Of a stretch of DNA of 20,806 bases, positions 15,623-20,806 are shown piece by piece. The notes beneath the pieces were generated by a model. That model saw nothing but the letters and a program-made list of their open reading frames with translations, made no database searches and was not told the origin of the DNA. Both the position numbers and the translations under genes were made by a program. Each line of letters starts with the position of its first letter. Position 1 is the stretch's first letter. This DNA comes from Methanolinea sp. UBA473 (GTDB taxonomy: Archaea; Halobacteriota; Methanomicrobia; Methanomicrobiales; Methanospirillaceae): NCBI GenBank assembly GCA_002509495.1, contig DAEV01000003.1, forward strand, positions 47,504 through 68,309, read 5' to 3'.

Positions 15623-16896
15623 CTCTTCGGGCGGTCGCGGATTTTCTTTACTACACTGTCGAGGTATCCCTTTCTCCATGCGAATGCAACCGCGATACAG
15701 GCAACAAGGATGATTACGATCTCTGTTACAGGGATCTTGTTTATGCCGCTCCCGAATCCCATCAAGCCTCCCCTGGGATTGCCTGAGGACACTGCTCCCT
15801 GGGGCGGACTGGCGCCGGATCCCGAAGCACCCTGGTTCTGGCCATTAAGTGAGATGGACACGGTCCTTTCGAACACCTTGCCGTCCTCGTCCCTGTATTC
15901 GATCACCAGGGGGATTGTGGAGGCCCCCTGGACCGTGCAGGTAACCTCGAAACTGGAAAAGTCATCCGGTTCGAGGGCTCCGACGACGTAGACGGGGTTA
16001 GGGTCGACCGGTGTGGCAGGGGATCCCACCGTTACTTTTACCGATTTTGCATCGCGAAGGCCGGCATTCGTGACATCCCCGGATACTGTAACCGTGGATC
16101 CCGACTGCGTCACCTCCACGTTGTTCACCACCATTTCCGCTGCCGTTCCACCGGTTCCAACGGTGACCGGTATTTTCAGGGTGGCAGTGTGCTGGTTTAT
16201 CCCATTCCTGTAGGATACGTCAAAGGCGAGGGTTGTGTCCTTACCTGCCGTGATACCAAACGTGATCGTCTTCTCCTCATCGGGGTCGAGAGTCCCGATG
16301 AAGATACTGCTCTGGGTAGACAGGATGCCTTCGCCTCCCGGTGTCACTGTCACGCTGTTCACGGCATTCTGGCGGGGATTGCTGATAGATAGGGTAACCT
16401 TTTCCTTGGTCCCGGTTGAGAAGGTTTCGGGCGAATTGGTAACGCTCACGGTAAGGGGAGTATCATCCACCTTCAATGCAACAGGATACCGAAGGCTTCC
16501 TGCGTCCGTGAAGTCCAGATAGAACATGGGAAAATACATCCCATCCTCGGTGTCCGGCTTGATCTGGAACGTGAACTCCATCGAATTGCCAGGACCGATG
16601 GATCCCACGGAATCGTAAGTCTGGTAATTCAGGACTTCGATATCGGAGGTAAGAATCTCCGCCCTGTAGATGGCCACAGATTCCGAACCGCTGTTCGTGA
16701 TCCCGATCCTGATCGTTCCTATGTCCTCCTGCATGAAGACCTCAGGTTCGATTGCAATACTCGTCACCGCCACATTTGATGCAGCGGATTCGGCGCTGGT
16801 TGCAGCCAGAGCCGGAGATACCATGCATACAGTGGCAAGAATCAGGAGGATAAAGGATACCTCCCGCCTTGATGATGCCCGTCCGCAAACCTGCAT
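15619..16896 (-). CDS. Secreted, membrane-anchored COG1361-like (S-layer-related) protein
   Basis: This is a 425-residue exported protein. A signal peptide occupies about 1-31 (REVSFILLILATVCMVSPALA). The body is mostly beta, with CARDB/NEW1-like immunoglobulin-type repeats rich in T, V, S and N (ITNSGSESVAIYRAE, LSISNPRQNAVNSVTV, DVTNAGLRDAKSVKV). A Gly/Ser/Pro linker then leads to a C-terminal helix at about 390-408 and a basic cytoplasmic tail. It resembles COG1361 proteins often encoded beside MacB-type transporters in archaea. The ATG at 16896 follows a GGAG by 12 bp; the GTG at 16905 is the alternative. It is the first gene of the cassette and probably presents or receives the transporter's substrate outside the cell. 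Confidence 0.88.
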   Translation of the reverse strand: MQVCGRASSRREVSFILLILATVCMVSPALAATSAESAASNVAVTSIAIEPEVFMQEDIGTIRIGITNSGSESVAIYRAEILTSDIEVLNYQTYDSVGSIGPGNSMEFTFQIKPDTEDGMYFPMFYLDFTDAGSLRYPVALKVDDTPLTVSVTNSPETFSTGTKEKVTLSISNPRQNAVNSVTVTPGGEGILSTQSSIFIGTLDPDEEKTITFGITAGKDTTLAFDVSYRNGINQHTATLKIPVTVGTGGTAAEMVVNNVEVTQSGSTVTVSGDVTNAGLRDAKSVKVTVGSPATPVDPNPVYVVGALEPDDFSSFEVTCTVQGASTIPLVIEYRDEDGKVFERTVSISLNGQNQGASGSGASPPQGAVSSGNPRGGLMGFGSGINKIPVTEIVIILVACIAVAFAWRKGYLDSVVKKIRDRPKR

Positions 16897-17264
16897 TATT
16901 ACCACGTACTCCTTTTCATCTGTTGTTCACCGTTGTTCCACCGGTCCTTCGCAAACCCGCGATTCTTCAGGGGATGGCTGGAGTGATTACCTTGGGGAAA
17001 GATCCAGAACCCGGAATTCCGGGGTCCTCATATGGTTCCCGAACGGATCCCGAATTCCCTTTGGTCCTCCATTTCTTCATTTCCCGATCGGGATTGTGTC
17101 ACCTGCATGTCGATCCAAAAGAAAAAACATGCAGAACATGAACCGCAGAACTAAGGCGATTGTGTGCATCCATTCTGGCGGTCATATTCCGGACCGCGAA
17201 GAACCCCTGCCATTGCTTTGTGTTCTCATCAATCTCATCCGGAAGTGTTGTGCTCCCAATTACG

Positions 17265-17278
17265 TATAGTATATTTTA
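17265..17278 (-). promoter_or_regulatory. AT-rich 14-mer, copy 1 (cassette side)
   Basis: TATAGTATATTTTA on the plus strand differs at one base from TATTGTATATTTTA at 17901-17914. Read leftward it is TAAAATATACTATA, TATA-box-like. A further TATAGTATA lies at 17302-17310. It sits upstream of the COG1361-MacB cassette, on the far side of the HTH gene. It could be a promoter element, an operator for the neighbouring HTH protein, or both. Confidence 0.4.
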
Positions 17279-17344
17279 CATTATGTTATTAAATATTTTC
17301 TTATAGTATAGCTTCACCTACAATTACCTGGATCTCAAAGGATG

Positions 17345-17389
17345 ACCCGGGATATTCACCCGGGACTGAAACACAAAATACCGGGTATT
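17345..17389. terminator. Inverted-repeat cluster after HTH gene
   Basis: This lies just beyond the minus-strand HTH stop. ACCCGGGA occurs twice (17345-17352 and 17358-17365), each with a palindromic CCCGGG, so the copies can pair with each other. AATACCGGGTATT at 17377-17389 is a 13-base palindrome around a central G. On the minus strand the latter is followed by TTTGTGTTT. A terminator of the HTH operon is the simplest reading; an operator is possible. Confidence 0.3.
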
Positions 17390-17416
17390 CCGAGGTGTAT
17401 TGCCTTGTATTTGGAT

Positions 17417-17626
17417 TTACTCGCCTGGTCGGGTCCATTCGCAGAGAAAGATCTCCTCCAATGGGACCATAAAAAAGCGCGAGATCCTGAATGCAAGTTT
17501 GAGAGAGGGATCGTATTTACCCTTCTCGATGGCGAGGATGGTTTGTCGCGTGACACCGATACCTTCGGCAAGCGCCTCCTGGGTCAGATCATTCATCGCC
17601 CGGAAGACTTTAATCCTGTTCTTCAT
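17417..17626 (-). CDS. Small HTH transcriptional regulator (YozG/Cro-CI-like)
   Basis: This is a 69-residue DNA-binding protein, essentially one HTH_3 domain of the YozG-like class (COG1476). It has NRIKVFRAMNDLTQEALAEGIGVTRQTILAIEKGKYDPSL, with the recognition helix around VTRQTILAIEKG, followed by the usual FRISRFFMVPLEEIF helix. The ATG at 17626 was chosen because it is where the family begins (MKNRIKVFR); in-frame starts upstream to 17677 lie inside the previous gene. It overlaps that membrane-protein gene by 17 bases in another frame, so translation should be coupled. Such regulator/membrane-protein pairs are common in archaea and firmicutes and usually autoregulate. Confidence 0.93.
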   Translation of the reverse strand: MKNRIKVFRAMNDLTQEALAEGIGVTRQTILAIEKGKYDPSLKLAFRISRFFMVPLEEIFLCEWTRPGE

Positions 17627-17891
17627 CGGTGGCCCATTCTCCATACTGGCGCGCGTAGTGCATTCTGAATCCCACATACAGGAAGATCATGAGGAACAGA
17701 AGTCCCATCTGCATGATTCCGAGGTTTCCAAGAGGGATCAGCCCTTCGCCTTCAGGACGGAGTCTGGGCGGGGGAAATCCCGGCGCCCCCAGACCGAAGA
17801 CCGCACCCCCCAGGCTTATGGCAAAGAACAGCACCCAGAAGATCTCAAGTCCCACGATTCCGGCAAGGATATAAAAGGTATTCCGCTTCAT
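17610..17891 (-). CDS. Two-helix membrane protein paired with HTH regulator
   Basis: This 93-residue protein has two hydrophobic segments, at about 6-34 and 58-76, separated by a Pro/Gly-rich loop (GAPGFPPPRLRPEGEG). The short acidic tail ends ATDEEQD. GGAGG is 3 bp before the ATG at 17891, with a strong AT-rich promoter region at 17901-17940. It resembles the small integral-membrane partners (DUF2178-like) encoded with YozG-type regulators, but I cannot name a family with confidence. It may modulate or be controlled by the HTH protein. The 17-base overlap with that gene is real in both frames. Confidence 0.85.
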   Translation of the reverse strand: MKRNTFYILAGIVGLEIFWVLFFAISLGGAVFGLGAPGFPPPRLRPEGEGLIPLGNLGIMQMGLLFLMIFLYVGFRMHYARQYGEWATDEEQD

Positions 17892-17900
17892 GACCCTCCC

Positions 17901-17940
17901 TATTGTATATTTTATAAGACATTTTGTAATATAATATTAA
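17901..17940 (-). promoter_or_regulatory. AT-rich promoter of membrane-protein/HTH operon, 14-mer copy 2
   Basis: This is an almost pure A/T block just upstream (leftward-reading) of the start at 17891. TATTGTATATTTTA at 17901-17914 is the near-identical partner of 17265-17278. Read on the minus strand, TTATAAAATATAC is a good TATA box, and a second AT string (TTAATATTATATTAC) lies behind it. The adjacent HTH gene makes an autoregulatory operator plausible. Confidence 0.5.
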
Positions 17941-18149
17941 CATTCACCATCCCCTGCCCGGCCGGGAAAATGCGACGGATCAATGGAGCCCCATACAATC
18001 TCCAATGACGAATCTCTCACGATTGAACGACGGGATTCATGTTCGGGGTCCGATTCTAAGAGATCCTGGCCAGGAACCGGGCGTTACTCCCGGGTGTCCA
18101 CTCCGGGGACCGGAGGAGGTATGTTTATTTCAGGCGACCATGTATTTTT

Positions 18150-19046
18150 ATGAACAATATCCTCGCAGGATCGGTTTTTGCAGTCCTCATCCTTATGCTG
18201 TGCATCTCCGGATGCACGACTGCACCCGGAAACGGAGAAACTCCCCCAACGGGACAGCCCACGGCAACCCCCACAGCCCTTCTATCCACACCCACGCCGG
18301 TATCCAGTACGGGGCAGAACCTGGCGGGTGCCACCTGGTATCTCATCGCGTTTTTCAACCAGGGATCCGGATCGGTCAATGTCCTGCCCGGAACCGAGAT
18401 CACTGCCCAGTTCGACGATTCCGGGACGATGTCGGGCTCGGCGGGATGCAACCACTATTCCGCCCCCTATTCAGGGATCCTGAACGGCCTTTCCATCGGG
18501 ACTCCCGTTGCCACGAAGATGAACTGCAACTCCCCTCCGGGGACGATGACTCAGGAGAGTTTGTATCTGACAGCGATCCGCGGAGCTTCGACATTCAGTA
18601 TTGCGGGAGATATCCTGACTGTATTTGACAGCGGAGGAAAAGCACTCCTGACCTTTACACGGATCAAGCCCGGAACGGAGCCCTCTGCCCCCCTCGCTGG
18701 GGGAACGTGGTACCTGGAATCCTACGTGGACGCAAAGGGAGAACTATTCACTCTTGTCCCCCATTCGGTCGTAACCCTGCGGTTCGACGGTAAAGGGAAC
18801 ATTACTGGAAATGCAGGATGCAATAGTTATTTCGGGGCATACTCGCTGGGAGACGGTCAGACCCTCACGATAGGAACGATCGGGAGGACGCTCATGGCAT
18901 GCAGCGATTCCATGGTCATGGAGCAGGAGAACGATTATCTGCTCGTACTTCCTGAGATGAAGGTCTATTCGATCAGCGGGAACGATCTTATCATGAACGA
19001 TGGGACCGGCAAATATACCCTTACGTTTTCCACCCGGACGAGCTGA
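18150..19046 (+). CDS. Lipoprotein with two META domains
   Basis: This is a 298-residue exported protein. The N-terminus is a lipoprotein signal with lipobox Ile19-Ser-Gly-Cys22, followed by a T/P-rich spacer to about residue 56. Two META (HslJ-like) domains follow, at about 57-171 and 181-296. Each begins with LAGxTWYL and contains G-x-A-G-C-N-x-Y (Cys100 and Cys224). Each also has a second cysteine (Cys126 and Cys251), the pair conserved in META domains. It should be anchored outside the cytoplasmic membrane. In bacteria HslJ is linked to heat shock and novobiocin resistance; the archaeal role is unknown. A TATA-like TATGTTTATT lies about 25 bp before the ATG, and no Shine-Dalgarno is visible, so the mRNA may be leaderless. 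Confidence 0.9.
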   Translation: MNNILAGSVFAVLILMLCISGCTTAPGNGETPPTGQPTATPTALLSTPTPVSSTGQNLAGATWYLIAFFNQGSGSVNVLPGTEITAQFDDSGTMSGSAGCNHYSAPYSGILNGLSIGTPVATKMNCNSPPGTMTQESLYLTAIRGASTFSIAGDILTVFDSGGKALLTFTRIKPGTEPSAPLAGGTWYLESYVDAKGELFTLVPHSVVTLRFDGKGNITGNAGCNSYFGAYSLGDGQTLTIGTIGRTLMACSDSMVMEQENDYLLVLPEMKVYSISGNDLIMNDGTGKYTLTFSTRTS

Positions 19047-19106
19047 GGAAGGAGAGTAACAAAAAAACATTTCTTCTTTCCGGCGAATGTCGGATAGAGG
19101 GATATT

Positions 19107-19922
19107 TTGTATAATAAATTCAGGTTTTTCTATTTTTTCGCATGCCTCGTTACGTTTCTCTGCGTCCTGCATGTGAGCGCCGCGACTCAGATCACCCTCA
19201 GCACGCAGGGGACTCCCCCCTCCGCCGAGTCCCAAAGCCTTGAAGAATCAGGCCTGGAAGCCATTCACTCCCGGGACTGGAACCGCCTTTTTTCGATCTC
19301 TGAAGAGGGATTGAGAGGAGATCCGGATAACCCGGTTTTTTATGCCATGAAAGGCTATTCGCTCCGGAAACTGGGTCGTTACCAGGAAGCCCTTACCGCC
19401 GATGCGAGGGCGATCGAACTGCAACCCAACGCGGTCAGATATGCAAACAGGGGAATCACCCATCTTGCCATGGGGAACTACCCGGCTGCACTTGCGGATG
19501 CGCGCGACTCTCTCGTTCTCGATCCCGGATACGCGACCGCCTACAGTCTTGAAGCGCTGGCCTGGTTTGGGCTGAACAACAACACAGGGGCGAAGGATGC
19601 GATCGAAAAGGCCATTGCCCTTGATCCGGAGGACCCTTCTTACTGGCACATCGGCGGAAGGATTGCACTGGCGGAAGGCAACTGTACCCTCGCAATCATT
19701 TCGCTGCAGAGATCGATCGACATCGATGCCGAGTACAGTCTTCCCTGGCCTTCCATGCACAATGCCACAGCGGACCTGAAAACCGCGGAGGAACAATGCG
19801 GAATCCTGCCTGCAACCGGGGAGAAAGGCCAGCCTGCACCAACCCCCGCATCGCCGCCCGGAGGGTTTCTCGCAATCCTGGCAGCCGCGATTGCAGTATT
19901 TCTGAAGTCCGGGAGGAGATAG
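19107..19922 (+). CDS. Secreted TPR protein with sortase-like C-terminal tail
   Basis: This is a 271-residue exported protein. A signal peptide spans about 1-26 (FRFFYFFACLVTFLCVLHVSA). About four to five TPR repeats cover 46-230, seen as repeats of the type YAMKGYSLRKLGRYQEALTADARAIELQP and LAMGNYPAALADARDSLVLDP. A Pro/Thr linker and a tail PPGGF plus a hydrophobic stretch and SGRR (249-271) resemble a PGF-CTERM-type archaeosortase signal. The start is TTG at 19107 with GAGGGA about 7 bp before it; an in-frame stop at 19095 excludes anything longer, and no ATG precedes the signal peptide. TPRs mediate protein contacts, and here they would act on the cell surface. It sits 60 bp after the META lipoprotein. 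Confidence 0.9.
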   Translation: MYNKFRFFYFFACLVTFLCVLHVSAATQITLSTQGTPPSAESQSLEESGLEAIHSRDWNRLFSISEEGLRGDPDNPVFYAMKGYSLRKLGRYQEALTADARAIELQPNAVRYANRGITHLAMGNYPAALADARDSLVLDPGYATAYSLEALAWFGLNNNTGAKDAIEKAIALDPEDPSYWHIGGRIALAEGNCTLAIISLQRSIDIDAEYSLPWPSMHNATADLKTAEEQCGILPATGEKGQPAPTPASPPGGFLAILAAAIAVFLKSGRR

Positions 19923-20069
19923 TCTGCAGTATCCCCTTCCTTCTGTCCCGGAATTTCGTGAGTTCCCCCCGCTCCCACGGCCTTTTTGATTGTCTGACGG
20001 CCTGGCCTGATTCTCCCCCAGGTAAGAAAAGGATATGCTCCGTTCCGCCCCATCTCCCAGCGAGGAGTT

Positions 20070-20741
20070 ATGGAGCGGACGTTTTTCCCGGCAGGAGATC
20101 AGGAATACTCCCTCATTTCCACCATTATACGACTGATTTTACCGGTCCTGCTTGCATTTTCCTTTTTTTTCGCCTGCTTCCTGGTCCTTCCCTATGACAG
20201 TTGCCTGATCCTCGGCGGACTGATGATCCTCTACTACATTCCGCCCGCAGGCAAGGAGTCCATCATCCCTCTCGGGATTGCACTCGGCATCCCCTGGTGG
20301 CTGATGGCAACCTCTCTCGCCCTTCTGGACGTGCTCACGGGCCTCTTCATGATCCTTAATTTCGGTCTGGCACTCCGGATCCCCGTGCTGGGCCCCTGGA
20401 TCTCCAGGTTTCTTGCATCCGGGGCCGAATTTATCGAAAAGAGGCCCTGGCTTTCCCGATGGAGGGTGCTGGGTGTGGCCTTTTTTGTCTGGCTTCCCCT
20501 GCAGGGTACCGGGGGGGTGGGAGCAGCACTGGTGGGGATGATCGCCGGCCTCACACCGGTCCGGATCCTGCTTGCGATCGCCCTCGGGGCAACTGCGGAA
20601 TGCCTCATGTTCGCGCTGGGATCCGAACTCATCTGGAGATTAATCCTGACAAATTTCTACCTCGGGCTTGGGGTGGCCGTCGTTGTCGTTGGTATCGGAG
20701 CCCTTGCGGTTTTTCTCTACCGGCACCGGATACGAGGTTGA
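20070..20741 (+). CDS. COG2426-type membrane protein (putative small multidrug export)
   Basis: This is a 223-residue integral membrane protein of the COG2426 'putative small multi-drug export' family. Hydrophobic helices lie at about 18-42, 45-75, 78-103, 132-172 and 190-217. The conserved PPAGKESIIPLGIALGIPWW at 58-77 and the later FFVWLPLQGTGGVGAALVGMIAGL are the family's most typical regions. GAGGAG lies 2-3 bp before the ATG at 20070, closer than ideal but clear. The export function is only a database-style name; direct evidence is sparse for the family. It is a single gene following 147 bp without features, and a possible minus-strand gene ends 6 bp beyond its stop. Confidence 0.9.
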   Translation: MERTFFPAGDQEYSLISTIIRLILPVLLAFSFFFACFLVLPYDSCLILGGLMILYYIPPAGKESIIPLGIALGIPWWLMATSLALLDVLTGLFMILNFGLALRIPVLGPWISRFLASGAEFIEKRPWLSRWRVLGVAFFVWLPLQGTGGVGAALVGMIAGLTPVRILLAIALGATAECLMFALGSELIWRLILTNFYLGLGVAVVVVGIGALAVFLYRHRIRG

Positions 20742-20746
20742 TCCGT

Positions 20747-20806
20747 TCATGAACCGCCTTTTCCCTGCTCTCCGGATTGGTAAATCCCCTGCATGAATGT
20801 CACCAC
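20747..20806 (-). CDS. Possible C-terminus of a gene cut by the right edge
   Basis: On the minus strand the frame is open from the window edge and reads VVTFMQGIYQSGEQGKGGS before a stop at 20747-20749. The pattern of a helix then a basic/Gly tail resembles the C-terminus of Gfo/Idh/MocA-type oxidoreductases (...IYESAxTGK...). Nineteen residues are too few to be sure, and chance is a real alternative. Confidence 0.3.
   Translation of the reverse strand: MVTFMQGIYQSGEQGKGGS

Larger units (their letters stand above)
16897..17416. other. 520-bp gap with AT-rich promoter-like block
   Basis: No gene is supportable here; open frames are short and unlike proteins. On the minus strand it leads into the COG1361-MacB cassette. 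An AT-rich block at 17260-17315 contrasts with the GC-rich surroundings and holds several TATA-like strings (reading left: AAAATATACTATACG and CTATAAGAAAATA). If these start the cassette transcript, its leader would be about 350 bases. Inverted repeats next to the HTH gene end lie at 17345-17389. Confidence 0.55.

Noticed and set aside
17400..18008. 202-residue open frame on the plus strand
   Set aside because: It covers the HTH/membrane-protein pair in antisense; those genes have clear domains, Shine-Dalgarno and promoter.
18005..18628. 207-residue open frame on the plus strand
   Set aside because: Overlaps the META lipoprotein in another frame; Arg/Pro/His-rich shadow without a signal or domain.
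1..20806. Search for tRNA, rRNA, insertion sequences, integrases, CRISPR repeats or defence genes
   Set aside because: None could be supported by eye; no transposase or integrase motifs and no regular direct repeats were found.

Overview
The window looks like chromosome from a GC-rich methanogenic archaeon, most likely of the order Methanomicrobiales. The evidence is an AqpM-type aquaporin, a DUF2180 zinc protein, a PAS-rich histidine kinase with a TRHDI-type H-box, T/P-rich lipoproteins, a COG1361 (S-layer-like) plus MacB cassette, and archaeal TATA-like promoters beside good Shine-Dalgarno sites. The assignment comes from protein families, not from a marker gene. I see no rRNA, tRNA, CRISPR array, insertion sequence or phage gene.

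Layout. Positions 1-1561 (+) hold a drug-export type ABC-2 transporter, ATPase (cut by the window edge) plus permease. Positions 1601-3443 (+) hold a twin-CBS protein, a SemiSWEET sugar transporter and an Acg-like nitroreductase. Positions 3460-7880 (-) hold four co-directional genes, in transcription order a YkgJ-type cysteine-cluster protein, a membrane PAS histidine kinase, acylphosphatase and a GntP-family permease. After a 430-bp divergent region, 8311-9275 (+) holds a tightly coupled DUF2180 zinc protein and an AqpM aquaporin. Positions 9348-about 11160 (+) hold a response-regulator/PAS sensor gene broken by at least two single-base frameshifts, with degraded sequence after it. Positions 11190-12749 (+) hold a second YkgJ protein, a dCMP deaminase and a small membrane protein. 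A STAS protein (-) and a His/Pro-rich small protein (+) diverge around 13200. Positions 13722-16896 (-) form a three-gene cassette with ATGA overlaps, made of a secreted COG1361-like protein, a MacB ATPase and a MacB/FtsX permease. Positions 17417-17891 (-) hold a small membrane protein and an overlapping YozG-like HTH regulator. Positions 18150-20741 (+) hold a double-META lipoprotein, a secreted TPR protein with a sortase-like tail, and a COG2426 membrane protein. A possible gene end enters from the right edge on the minus strand.

The common themes are envelope function and signalling: two ABC exporters, several small-solute permeases, extracytoplasmic lipoprotein/TPR/S-layer-like proteins, and PAS/receiver/STAS/CBS signalling proteins. 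No obviously new defence or mobile system is visible. The points most worth a second look are the decaying sensor gene, the aquaporin with NTA in place of the second NPA motif, the translationally coupled COG1361-MacB cassette with a Gly-rich permease insert, a near-identical AT-rich 14-mer upstream of two operons, and the His/Pro-rich small protein.
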